From: Ectobius pallidus
Lineage: Eukaryota > Arthropoda > Insecta > Blattodea > Ectobiidae
Direction: 5' to 3'
Assembly (NCBI GenBank): GCA_964059195.1
Contig: CAXKWD010000007.1
Location: 150,957,769 to 151,021,768, forward strand
Length of the DNA stretch: 64,000 bases
In this document: piece by piece, positions 1 through 10,080 of the stretch
Layout of the letters: each line of letters starts with the position of its first letter
Position numbering within the stretch: position 1 is the first letter of the stretch
Position numbers and translations under genes: made by a program
Notes under the pieces: model-generated
Databases searched by the model: none
What the model saw: the letters and a program-made list of their open reading frames with translations, nothing else
Told to the model about the DNA's origin: nothing

Positions 1-29
1 AGAAAACTGCTTTCAAGTTCTATGTTCCT

Positions 30-265
30 ATTAAAGTAAATTATACATTGTTTGGTGTCATTTTTCTTGTAATTAGGCTATGTGTAGAATTGATATATAA
101 CGAACATTTTAAGATAAAATGACATATTAAAAAAATCTAAGATTGACTGATTGAAGTAGACTAGGTGACTCATGGGGCGGAAATTACGGTTGGTCCTAAT
201 TCCCTCTGCTTGTAAATGTGAGGCTGCTAGCGGGTGAAGGAACCTACCTGGCCTCAACCGCCTTC
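30..265. repeat. dispersed repeat, copy 1 of 2
   Basis: Most of this stretch reappears in reverse complement at about 60890-61116, including the shared 'ggtgactcat'/'atgagtcacc' and 'acattgtttggtgtcatttt' segments. The two copies are diverged. No terminal repeat or target duplication is evident, so its class is unknown. Confidence 0.6.
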
Positions 266-504
266 CCTGGTTGCTATATACATAGGAATTTATTGTTACT
301 AACGTGGCTTTCCCTGGACCGTGGACGCTTCTTAAATGCATTAGCTTGGGTACATAGATCCATTTAAAATTATCAGCTGAAAAATAATTATTTTGACACT
401 TAGACCCTTATAAAACTAAACGCTTCAATTATCAAATGCCTTGACCCAATGATTACACACCGATTACTTGCTAAGGACTTAGTTTTTTCGTCACTAACTA
501 ACTT

Positions 505-705
505 CCGTGGCGCTAACATCCCAGAAGGGACAAGGCCTACCATCCGACCGCTGCGTCATCTACCAGAGGCAGACGGCAGGATTGGGGGGGCATGTGGTCA
601 GCATGCCGACACCCACGGCCGTTAATGGTGGTTTCCATGACCGGATTTTTTCGTCACACACTTCACAAGTTCAGCGCCCATCCCACGAGCCGACGAGGAT
701 GTATT
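505..705 (-). mobile_element. SINE family A fragment
   Basis: Diverged copy of a tRNA-derived SINE seen most completely at 59507-59800. Shared landmarks are 'ccgctgcgtcatctacc', the 'gtcagcatgccgac' core and 'ggccgttaatggtggtttcc'. The tRNA-like head is missing here. Confidence 0.65.
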
Positions 706-1057
706 CTACATAAGAAAATATTAATCATAGGCTTACCATGTACAGGATACATCTTATGGCACAGGATGTCTTTTCTTTTTAGTTTGTTGTCTTCAGTGAT
801 GAGGGACAAAACTGAAATAAGATAATCCACTCACAGCACTATAGACACTTGAACTTCCAGGAAGTTGAATCTTTCACATTTTTCAGACAATTGACACGTC
901 ACTTTAAAGATGTTAAGAGCATTCCTCTCCGACTTGTCTTTTCTCCAAGGTGAATTCTCAGAAGACGCTGTATAGACACCACGGTCATTTTACCGGAAGG
1001 TGATCTTCCTGGGCACCTGATAGAAATGGAAAACATTTTTTGTTACTGTATGTTCAT
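706..1057. other. no recognised feature
   Basis: AT-rich sequence with no long reading frame, inverted repeat or family match that I can see. Confidence 0.5.
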
Positions 1058-1208
1058 TACATGCCTGCAGGAAAATTGGATTGGAAGTTAATAAAGAAAA
1101 GACTAAGTATATGGTCATGAAACGTCAAAATAGTGCGCTATAAAAAATTAGAATAGCCGGTAAATCGTTCGAACAAGTGGAGAAATTCAAATATCTGGGA
1201 GCAATAAT
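1058..1208 (+). pseudogene. non-LTR retrotransposon reverse transcriptase fragment
   Basis: Translation, with breaks, gives GLEVNKEKTKYMVM, then IAGKSFEQVEKFKYLGAIIN. This resembles the segment near the end of the RT domain in insect LINEs that precedes the conserved C-terminal region. It overlaps in motif with the start of the LINE copy at 57745 (EYLGAII). The fragment has an in-frame stop, is short, and stops abruptly near 1208, so it is a dead remnant. Confidence 0.7.
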
Positions 1209-1991
1209 TAACCACTTAAAGAAGTTTTTTTTCAACGATCCAGCACAAGTACTGTCAGCCACTGTGACTGATGTTAGTTCTTTTTTCCACAAAGCTTGAT
1301 TTCTAAGTGACCCTAGTGTTCTGTCTAGTTCAGTGATATGTCGTGTTTTCACCAAAATCTCAATTTCTACAAATGTTTTGGTTACACTAGGGTGTCTATT
1401 CGTCCCGTTTTCCCGGGACAGTCTCATTTTTTTACAAAATGTTCCGCTGTCCCGAAAGTTTTATTTGGGACATTCAAATGTATGGTTTTTTTGTGATTGT
1501 GATTGGCCAGTTTGTTTCACGCTACATTAATAAAAGTTACACCAGTGAAGGTCTTGCTCATTGCCTAACATACTTTAATGGAGTGTCGTGTAACAGTGTT
1601 ATATAAAAGGATAATATAGAGAAACTTTTGTATTACATTTATTTTAGGAAATTTCAAGTAATATTTTGTGACGATTGAATATTAAAGTTAACGTAAGAGT
1701 GTCAGTTTTGCACGCATTGATAAGTATGCGAGTAGCTTCCTAGTGTCTCATATGACCAGGAAAGCGGATGCAATACCATGCATAATATCGCATTACAGCA
1801 GATCCGATTCATCAGTTATTTTAGGAATGTCATTTTTAAGACAATAATATTAATTATACAAGCAGTTTTATTGCTGATATGAAGGTTAATCTTCTCCCAT
1901 TTCTCTAACAAAGTAGGAAATACTATGTCATCAATGACGTATTATTTTGTATAAAAACTCTGGATATTTGTTATTCAGGGGGCACAATGTA

Positions 1992-2234
1992 GGGGAGACC
2001 GGACTTGGTTGTCACACTTTTCAATGAAACATATTTTTTTAATATTCCTATCGGTTTTCTTATTTATCTAATTATCATATCTGTTCTTTCAACTCTTTGG
2101 CTTATTGAAAAAGAAAGTTCAATACAAACATTGAAATAGAAAGTATTTAAATTTAATCTTAAAAAAAAAAAGTAAAATGTGACAACCAACCCCAGCTCAG
2201 GGTTGGTTGTCACAGTCATTGGGGTTGGTTGTCA
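1992..2234. repeat. subterminal GGTTGGTTGTCACA repeats, distal end
   Basis: Copies or near-copies occur at 2005-2016, 2179-2192 (inverted), 2201-2214 and 2223-2234. Two of them form a short hairpin around 'ccagctca'. They are likely transposase-binding sites (inference), matching the set at the other end. Confidence 0.7.
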
Positions 2235-2615
2235 TATTACAAGAAGTAACTGGAATAAAAATGTTGTAAGTTCAACTGTGTGGTATTAAATACTCAGGAA
2301 AGCGTTCTCATAATATAACGTCAATATTATTAAACTGGTGACAAAAACAAAGATGTTGTATCATGTGAGAGATTGAACTTTTGACTGATACATGGGGCTG
2401 AATCTATAAAGAACTTTTTGTTTCTTTAAAATGAACAGAAAAATGAATAAACACATCATTAAGCAAATAAATCTTGCATCACCTTCAGTATCTTATGTTA
2501 GGCTACTAATTAGGCCTACCTAAGAATATTTATAATGAAATGAGAAAATTGGATAAATTGTCAATGACTTGGTTGAAAACAAAACACACAGGCACTGAAT
2601 TAAATCCAAAACACA

Positions 2616-4487
2616 TCAATCAGAGTCACAATTATGGCATACATATATTCCACGAAGTCCTGGAGTACAGGCTTCATGTGCCCAACCTTTACAATCTTGG
2701 CACTGAATCCACACTTCCCTCGAACGACTGTTCGAATACGATTCCAGACACACAAGACAGAAGCATTCTTCTTCTTCACTTCCTGAGTCTAGGTCTATTT
2801 CTTTGGCTTTCGTGTTCTTGGTTTTCTTTACGAACAAAGCTCTCTTACCCTTCGTCGTTTTATTTCTTTTGCTTTCACTAGCCCGTTTTATTTCCTCTAA
2901 TTTCCTTTTCACGGGAGTGTCTGTTAATATTGCCGTTTCTCCCTTTCTTACGACACGCCTGTTTTCAGCTCTGGGACCTGCTTTTGGGAGAGGTCTCAAG
3001 TTTTTGGGCGATACCAATTTTACATCGACTATGCCACAATTGTCAATATCAGTAGATATATGAGGTTTATTAACATTGTCTTCACAAGGACCTGGAGCAG
3101 AAATATCATGAATTCCGGATGGTCCTGCGACAGCATAAACTTCAAGATCAGATGGTCCCGAGGCAGCTTCAGATGGAACGGTAAGTTCTTTGTTTTCAGG
3201 TTCCGTAACTCCTGACGTTGCATTATTAGTCGGGTCTTCGCGATCAGTGACCGAGCTTGGTGCAAAGTCGATGTCACTAAAAATATCCCTATTGAATGGA
3301 AATATTCCTGTTGTCCGAAACCCTGACTGTATATTTTGCATAGTCATTGCCTGAGGAAATGCAATTTTCAGAATCCCGGGGATGTCATATATTGTCATGC
3401 TCTTCCCAGGATTGTTTACCATCCAAGAATCGCTAGCTCTATTTACTGCTTTCTTCAAGGGACCAAAAACTGTCCTGTCCAAGGGTTGTAACTTGTGGGA
3501 ACAATGAGGTGGGAATGACAGCATAACCACTCCGTTCTGCTTGGCAAAATCGAGACCTGCAATGCTTAAATGGGAGCTGTGGTTATCTAGCAATAACAAA
3601 GAAGGCTTTTCCTTTGAACATTTTACATTATTCACAAAATGTTTAAGGAATTGCAAAAATTCTTCCTCGTGCATCCACCCCGATGAATTAGCTGTGCCTT
3701 TGCTACCAGTTAGCCCTCCATTCAAAAAGTAGTCATGAAATTTGACTCGGGGGAAGATCATAAATGGCGGTATTGAATTGCCTGTTGCAGAGATAGCTCC
3801 AGCTAATGTAACTAGGGTTCCTCTGTCCTGGGACACTATAGCCCCAACTTGCTTCCACCCCTTTCTGGCCACTACTCTGTCTGGAACTTGGGATGTTGTG
3901 ATTCCTGTCTCATCCATGTTCCAGATGTCTTGAGCTTCAAAATTATGTCGTTTCATCACAGTCGCTAGATTGTCATAAAACTTATTCACATTCACCTTAT
4001 TGAATCCAGTAGCCCTAGCTATACTCGTAGGCTCCGGAGTTCTCAGTGAAAGTTCCCCATGGCGTTTCATGAAGGCAGTAAACCAGTCTGCGCCAGCGGT
4101 TTTATTTTCCTTCCAATTTTTTGGCATAGATAAGTTGTTAGATGCCGCAATCTGGTACGCCAACGAACGAACTTCCTTCGCATTTAATCCGAAATAAATA
4201 TCAGCTGTCTCCAGAAGATATTTCGACAGTTCCTTTTCCATGTCATCTGATAAAACCTGCCTGTTTTTTATATACCCGACCGGTTTTAAGGGCATAGTAA
4301 TGTTGCCTTGCAATTCTGCATCTGTAATGCTTTTGCAGTATCTTCCTAAAGTCTTATAGTTAATCTTGAATTCTAAAGCAGTCTGTCTGATCGACTTATT
4401 CATAATTTTGACTTGTTTCACTGCCAGCAACATAATGTCCGGTGGAGTTTCCCCACGATTGGTCTTTTTCTTAAATTCTCTACCCAT
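2616..4487 (-). CDS. pogo-family DDE transposase with C-terminal PHD finger (623 aa)
   Basis: Predicted nuclear transposase that would cut and insert this element at TA sites. The N-terminus (about residues 12-55) looks like a Psq-type helix-turn-helix. Residues about 78-155 look like the CENP-B-type DNA-binding domain. The DDE_1 catalytic core has D192 (MDETG), D301 (LLLLDNHSSH) and D337 (LQPLD), which is DD35D spacing. A basic, Lys/Arg-rich linker precedes a C4HC3 PHD finger in the last 50 residues: C577, C580, C596, C599, H604, C607, C617 and C620. The first Met (MGREFKKK) fits the family and lies just after a plausible splice acceptor. The frame has no stops, so it is potentially functional. 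A domesticated host gene of Tigger/Jerky type is less likely because the TIRs and TA duplication are intact. Confidence 0.93.
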   Translation of the reverse strand: MGREFKKKTNRGETPPDIMLLAVKQVKIMNKSIRQTALEFKINYKTLGRYCKSITDAELQGNITMPLKPVGYIKNRQVLSDDMEKELSKYLLETADIYFGLNAKEVRSLAYQIAASNNLSMPKNWKENKTAGADWFTAFMKRHGELSLRTPEPTSIARATGFNKVNVNKFYDNLATVMKRHNFEAQDIWNMDETGITTSQVPDRVVARKGWKQVGAIVSQDRGTLVTLAGAISATGNSIPPFMIFPRVKFHDYFLNGGLTGSKGTANSSGWMHEEEFLQFLKHFVNNVKCSKEKPSLLLLDNHSSHLSIAGLDFAKQNGVVMLSFPPHCSHKLQPLDRTVFGPLKKAVNRASDSWMVNNPGKSMTIYDIPGILKIAFPQAMTMQNIQSGFRTTGIFPFNRDIFSDIDFAPSSVTDREDPTNNATSGVTEPENKELTVPSEAASGPSDLEVYAVAGPSGIHDISAPGPCEDNVNKPHISTDIDNCGIVDVKLVSPKNLRPLPKAGPRAENRRVVRKGETAILTDTPVKRKLEEIKRASESKRNKTTKGKRALFVKKTKNTKAKEIDLDSGSEEEECFCLVCLESYSNSRSREVWIQCQDCKGWAHEACTPGLRGIYVCHNCDSD

Positions 4488-4497
4488 GGCTTTACAT

Positions 4498-4742
4498 CTG
4501 AAACAATACAGATAAACCTACTGCATTAACCATACTTAACGTGGGCGGGGTTGGTTGTCACATGAGACAACCAACCCGGACGGGGATGGAAGTCACATGT
4601 GACAACCAACCCCATGATGCCATTTTGGAATTTAATTGCTCTAGCGTGCTTTTCTACTAAACAAAAGCCGAAAAGAATATAGCAATATGCTCCTAAATGA
4701 ATGTATTGTATAACGTAATATAGAAACTATTTGTAAACTTAC
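4498..4742 (-). other. predicted 5' UTR intron of the pogo transposase
   Basis: On the minus strand a consensus donor, GG|GTAAGT, lies at 4742. An acceptor with a pyrimidine-rich tract ending TTTCAG lies at 4498, 10 nt before the transposase ATG. This would place three of the subterminal repeat copies inside the intron. It is a prediction from splice consensus only. Confidence 0.4.
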
Positions 4743-4969
4743 CCGTTTACGATGAAGTAGAAGAAAACTTCGGAGCAAAAATGTTACTTCCAACACACCA
4801 AATCACAAATCTCTCGACAATGGACACAAAATTAACACCTGCTTCGCGCCAAACTGCAAGCTGTACTGATTGTCGACGGAGCACCTTTCCCACTTAAAAC
4901 CAATCACTCCTGCCAACTGTGTATCCAGTTACAACTAATGAGACAACCAACCCGTGTGACAACCAAGGC
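4549..4969. repeat. subterminal GGTTGGTTGTCACA repeats, promoter end
   Basis: Copies or near-copies lie at 4549-4562, 4564-4577 (inverted), 4599-4612 (inverted), 4940-4953 (inverted) and 4956-4969 (inverted). Together with the distal end this makes nine copies. Their position upstream of the transposase frame would also allow self-regulation (inference). Confidence 0.7.
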
Positions 4970-5754
4970 CAGTCTCCCCTAACTTGAACGTCGACAGTTG
5001 ACTACTGTCAAATCTTCATTACTGTATACTTTGATTGGAATAAACTATAGAACTACTGTTATTCATCACGTCAATACTTCGTATTTATTTTAGTAATTAA
5101 TTATTCTCCTCATCTAGACTTCAGTGCTTCAAATAAACAACTAGACTACATCTACAAGAGCAGCTGATATTCAAGAGCTTAGCTTTTCTCAAGGGGAAAG
5201 CCGAATTCACAGAAGAAATAAATATTTGACGTAGAACAAATTAATATTAGCGGTATCGTACTATCGCTACCAGTACGATTACACGTCAGGAGTACTATGT
5301 GCTGACTTTTATGATAAATTATAAAAAAAAGTACTTCTTGATAGAATACATAAAAGTTAAATGTACAGTAACAATGAGGCATGTATTTTCATGGAATAAA
5401 TTATCTACACCGGTCTGCAGAACAAATTTAAGAAGTCTTTTGGGATAAATTGTGCATGAGACAAAGGTAAATTGTAAACTTTCCGAAAATTTTGTGAATT
5501 AAATTTTTATCCCCCTTTTTTTTCTTAATTGTCCCAGATTTTTTGAAAAAAAATTTTTAATGTCCCAATTTTTTTGTATAAACATTAGCCTATATGGACA
5601 GCCTAGGTTACGCCCTTATTCCAGGGAGGTATTCAATTTCTAATTCAGGTTTTAGTTAAGTGTGTCAACTTTCAAGATACAGCACAATTGTTTAGAAAAT
5701 CACTCTCAATATTTCGGTCATACCTAAAAGGTTAAAACCATTATCACTCTCTCT

Positions 5755-5985
5755 CTCTCTCGAACCCTATGCCCCCATGTTGGGACGAAGGGCCTCCAAG
5801 TGGAGGTTTCTGTTTACCGATGTGAATTTTTGTTACGCTTATTTTCCTAAATAGGGCAGAGGGACAGGTGGTAGGACCATCGCCCCTTAACTCCCATCCG
5901 GAAAGTAAGGTTTTACTTGGACGTGAAAGGGCCGAGAAATTTTGTCCAGAGACTCTAATTTAGGCTTTAAATTCATTATAATTAT
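5755..5985 (-). mobile_element. SINE family C fragment
   Basis: Matches the SINE at 28010-28345 in the same orientation. Shared landmarks are 'ccaagtggaggtttctgtt', 'gacaggtggta', 'cggaaa.taagg' and 'acgtgaaagggccgagaaat'. The tRNA-like head present in the 28-kb copy is absent. A short (TC)n lies at the left edge. Confidence 0.7.
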
Positions 5986-6432
5986 GATTAATTATGATTT
6001 TAAACTAAAGTCGCGCCTCTGAATAAATTGTTCTGAAAAATTCACAACAGTCTCCTTGCAATGTTTCTCTCATATAAATTAAAACGACGCTTCAAAATCC
6101 ACAAACAGATTTGTGTAGAAAAATGATATGGTCTCATGGGAAATATTGTGTCGTGCAATGTAAGTTGACATGCTAACGTGGAGAGATTAAAAATATCTAA
6201 TACACGAATGTTTGTTTTGTTTCAGATTTATTCGTGTTCAACAAGCACGTCGAGTGAGTGTCATCATAAATACGTCACTGAGGTAGGCGTGCATGTGTAT
6301 GTTCACATCACTTTCACTTAACTTTTACAAGACATCCTCTAATATTTTTACATTCTGTCAGATCTTTGGTAAAGTAAATTTCAATGGAGTTGAAGTGCTC
6401 TTTGAAGATCCACGCATCCTGGCCTGACGATT
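5986..6432. other. no recognised feature
   Basis: No long frame or repeat match. A pyrimidine tract ending TTTCAG at 6225 and a GTGAGT at 6254 resemble splice sites but bound only 28 nt, so no exon is called. Confidence 0.5.
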
Positions 6433-6436
6433 TTAA

Positions 6437-7525
6437 GGGAGGACATACGGCTTTCGGTGAAATTAACAGGTGAGAAATAGATAAATTTCATAATTTTTTT
6501 CCTCAGCAAAGAATTGCTCTGAAATCTTGCAATCTGACATGCGTTTTATTGACTACTTCTAAAATTGCATATTATTTAAAATAATAATCAAACTGTTAAA
6601 GTTATGGGTAATTATCGTTGCAAAATGGCAGCCAGTTTCGTGATAATTTCCACAAATATTTTTGAGTGATTAAATTTCTATCTATTTGCAAACACTATAT
6701 GAGCAATATCATCTACAATCTTTGGAATATCTTCAGTATAAGAATTTTGAAAAAAATCATTTTATTTTTTTCATTATAAATAAATAAATATATATATTTA
6801 TTTAAAGAATAAACTATTAATGTTAAATGAATGGTTGTATAGTGCAGTTATTCATTGCACGGCCAGTCGGCTTCAAAGGTTTCGGTGTTTCTTTATGTTA
6901 ACTGATCTGACTAAATCGGTCTTGGGCTTCCGCTTTCCAAAACAAAAGAAACTTTGCAATATTCTCTCATTGTTATCACTGACCTCTGTTCTTCCTTCGC
7001 TTTATTCAATTCACACGTGTTATTGTTTACAGTAACTTGATCTTGCAACCATGCATTTCACTCCACGCGGAGTAGACGAATAGCTGTCAAAATCGCCACA
7101 GGACATTCTTAGATTTTGATTGGCTGGGGTAACTAGCTGATTGGTGGGGTAAAAATAAAGAATATGGGTTGAGCTGTCGGCAAACTTTTCCTCCTAACGA
7201 AAGGAAGCCGCCTGGCCATGCAAATGAGTAACTGAACTATAAATAGTGTTGATCATATGATATCAACAAATGCATACAAAAATAATCACTCAGAAATATT
7301 TATATTTACGGAAGTTATCAAGGAAACGGATTTCAGTGCGTGAAACTTGGCTGCCATTTTGAAACGGTAACTACCCGTAACTGCAACAGTTTGATTAATT
7401 TTGAAAATAGTATGCAATTGAAGAAGTAGTCAATAAAGAATATGTCAGATTGCAAGATTGTAGAGCAATTCATTGCTGAGGAAAAAATAATGAAATTCAC
7501 CTATTTCTCACCTTTGAATTTCCCC
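6437..7525. mobile_element. TTAA-flanked inverted-repeat element (piggyBac-like, non-autonomous)
   Basis: Both ends abut TTAA (6433-6436 and 7526-7529), the target duplication of piggyBac elements. The ends start GGG(G/A). Diverged inverted arms of roughly 190 bp follow, at about 6470-6640 and 7345-7515, sharing 'aggtgagaaatag', 'cttgcaatctgaca' and 'ggcagcc' in mirror image. The 1089-bp element has no transposase frame. Superfamily assignment rests on TTAA alone. Confidence 0.6.
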
Positions 7526-7529
7526 TTAA

Positions 7530-7830
7530 GTGGGTGTACTTGGTATAGCAACCAGCGACCGTATGATTGGCTTTCGTGATTTAAGCTACTGACCTTACTT
7601 ATACAAGTTGTTAGGGGACTGGCTGTGAAATTTGCCAAAATATGGCACAAAAATGATTTTCTGCTTATTAATTAACACCAATGCTCGGCTACGGAAAGTA
7701 TCTAATACGTTTGGCCGGCGGGAAAAAGCACATAAGTTAAAAAAATCAATTTTTCAGAAGCTTTTCTTAGCTTGCTCTTAACTGGATAATGGTACAAGAA
7801 TGATTTTTCCTACAGCAAGACTATTGCGAT
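7530..7830. other. no recognised feature
   Basis: No frame, inverted repeat or family match seen. Confidence 0.5.
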
Positions 7831-8465
7831 CAGGGTTGCCAGATCAGAAAAGTAAAACAGTCGTACCAACAAGTGAAAATAGTCGTACGCTAGTTAAAAT
7901 CGTCGTACACCTGATAATGATAATAATAATAAAATATCAATAAATTACAATCCATAAGAAAGTAAAATTCTAAATTTTGTGCACTTTTCGTGCATATGAT
8001 ATGATTATTATGTTTGGTCAAAATAAAATAAAAACAATAGGGCCAGCTGCTCTTTATCGGTATAATTTATTTAGAGATTTGGATTCCTTCGTTTTGCACA
8101 AGTGTGGCAATGTTTGGTAGCAATAACAATACAACAATACAACTTAAGCAAGGTGCGACACCGGCCCGTGTAAGCCTGTAATAAATAAATGGACTGAGGT
8201 TTATTTGACAATGGATATTTTAACATTCCGCCATTCATTTAGTGACATACAAAATAAACTACGAAAAAAAAACCTCATGTTTATCCAAATTGAAATTCTG
8301 CAGTAGATTGCTAAAAAATAAACACAAAATGGTATAAATACTATAAATTGCTAATATTAAAAATAGTCGTATGAATAGGCATACGACACATGGTTGCGTC
8401 GTACGTCGTACAAATCTATGAGATAGTCGTATGTGTACGACTATAGTCGTACGTATGGCAACACT
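7831..8465. mobile_element. hAT-like non-autonomous element with clustered GTCGTAC motifs
   Basis: The left end is CAGGGTTGCCAGA and the right end is TATGGCAACACTG, an imperfect inverted pair of hAT type. The flanking sequence 'ttgcgat' occurs next to both ends, though offset by two bases. Both subterminal regions carry many copies of AGTCGTAC or its inverse. No transposase frame remains. Confidence 0.6.
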
Positions 8466-8792
8466 GAATTTGCGATTCAGATGAACGTAACCCTTTGAGA
8501 GTTGAATTTGTGAGTTGGTATAAGTAATCATCAAGTAAAACCATCACTGGGCATTAAGCTTAAAGTCAACTAGAAAAATTTCACTGAAATAGCTGGCTCC
8601 AGTAAACAACAATTCTGAATTTCGCATAAAAAATTATTATATTTTGTGTAAAGCCATTCTCTAATGTCCTTTATCCCTCTCTCAAAACAGTTTTTAAGGT
8701 GACGAATTTATACGTCAGTAGCAGTGAAAAGGTTAAAAGTGCTGATTACACTGAATATTGTGCGTCTCATTCTGTGCTTCAATCTACTATTA
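8466..8792. other. no recognised feature
   Basis: No frame or repeat match seen. Confidence 0.5.
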
Positions 8793-9480
8793 AAAAATCC
8801 CTTTAGGCAGGCCTACAGGCTGAGGTATATTTCTAAGTGCTTTTGGTTTAATTTATTGTCACTGCGCAGCACTCTTCTTCTTTAGCCTTGGCATGACAAA
8901 CCCGCAATAATAACTGCAAAAAAGAGGAAAGAGCACTTTTTAAAACACTCAATTCTCGCCTTATATTAGAGATATTGAGAAACTAGTTATTGATTTGTAG
9001 AGTACTCATCAAGAGCTTTTCAACGATACCCCACAAGACGTGGTTTCAAAAATTTCGAATTTCCATCCCCTACCCCCACTCGTACCCCCAAAATCTTCGA
9101 ATCGTTGGTGTCACTGTGAACTCCATCAGGAGTACTCTAATTTATTCAAACAAAGTTTCCCTCTATAGTTCATAGAGGCTGAGATATAAAGTTTTCAAAA
9201 TTTCAACCCCCTTCCCCAGTTTGCTCATTGACGAACTTGTCCGAACTATTGGGCGTATAAATAACATAATAAAATTTGGTTCAAATATCTTCAAAATTAC
9301 GGCCGGTAGAGTGTAAAGATAGGCCTATATATATTTCACAATTTTTCTTTTTTTGAACGGGCAGTGGTTTCGTACTTAGGGAAGCATGAAACGTAAAGAT
9401 ATAAAAGAATTTTTCGAAAATCATGACATGGTATCGATTGCAATAGGTAGATTTTTCTTTGAAGTCTACCTAAAAAGAAA
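8793..9480 (+). repeat. dispersed repeat family R, long copy
   Basis: A repeat of about 690 bp also present as a shorter copy at about 16998-17560 in the same orientation. Both begin near 'tccctttaggcaggcctaca' and end near 'aataggtagatttctttcgaagtctac'-like sequence. There is no clear TIR or target duplication. Class unknown. An (AAAG)n microsatellite follows at 9494-9520. Confidence 0.7.
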
Positions 9481-9837
9481 GAGGTAAAATATAAAGAAAG
9501 AAAGAAAGAAAGAAAGAAACTTTCTTACTTAATGTTGTAAATGTATGTTAATTGTTATATTACCCACTACGGGAAATCACTAAAGAGATCTTTGAAATCA
9601 TGTAATTATGGAGCCATTACAGCTATTCAATTTTCCAGGCCGTTTGGTGTGTTTGTCCATCCATGTTAACTATGTAAACACCTAGCATTATCTCTGCTCG
9701 CTCCACTTAATGAAATTGTTTGACTGTTTTCTGTCGGTTTTGTAAATTGTCAAATCGGTCTATAAACCACTTATTTATGATCGTCTACAATTGTCTTAAA
9801 TGCACGCAATGCCCCAGTAGTAATAAAATATGTTAAG
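9481..9837. other. (AAAG)n then no recognised feature
   Basis: A GAAA microsatellite (about six units) followed by unremarkable AT-rich sequence. Confidence 0.5.
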
Positions 9838-10045
9838 CCTTCCCATGGCTTAGTGGTTAGACCGCTCGCCTTCCGGTGGGACCCCGGCATCGATTCTCGG
9901 TGGATCCACTTGGAATTTGTGGTGGACATAATGGAGTATGGGAAGATTTTCTCGGGGTGCTCTTATTTCCCCTGCCTTATATCATTCCATCAGAGCACAT
10001 TTCATCATGCTATTACCATTGATAAATTGATAAATTAATAAAGGA
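9838..10045 (+). mobile_element. tRNA-derived SINE, family F
   Basis: The head resembles a tRNA. An A-box-like TGGCTTAGTGG lies at about 9847, followed by a degenerate B-box region (GGCATCGATTC). It continues into a non-tRNA body ending in an AT-rich tail with 'tgataaattgataaatt' repeats. I see only this copy. Confidence 0.5.
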
Positions 10046-10080
10046 AATATTACAATAGAATTTATTAACGTTTCAGAATG

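Larger units (their letters stand above)
1992..4979 (-). mobile_element. complete pogo-superfamily DNA transposon with PHD-finger transposase
   Basis: The element is bounded by TA dinucleotides (1990-1991 and 4980-4981), the target duplication of Tc1/mariner/pogo elements. Its imperfect terminal inverted repeats begin GGGGAGAC and continue to CTTGGTTGTCACAC, about 26 bp with two mismatches. It is 2988 bp long and contains one uninterrupted transposase frame on the minus strand. Subterminal regions at both ends carry repeated copies of a GGTTGGTTGTCACA motif. Intact termini, target duplication and frame suggest a relatively young copy. Confidence 0.88.
1388..5605. mobile_element. hAT-type element split by a pogo transposon
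   Basis: The ends are inverted: the left begins TAGGGTGTCTATTCGTCCC and the right ends with ATATGGACAGCCTA. They are flanked by near-identical 8-bp direct repeats, GGTTACAC (1380-1387) and GGTTACGC (5606-5613). YAGGG-type ends and 8-bp target duplications are characteristic of hAT elements. Removing the pogo insertion at 1992-4979 leaves about 1.2 kb with no transposase frame, so the element is non-autonomous and older than its insert. Confidence 0.7.

Noticed and set aside
2540..3063. Plus-strand frames under the pogo element
   Set aside because: Antisense shadows of the PHD-transposase frame.
6226..6253. 28-nt microexon between TTTCAG and GTGAGT
   Set aside because: Too short, with no independent support; chance splice-like sites are frequent in AT-rich DNA.
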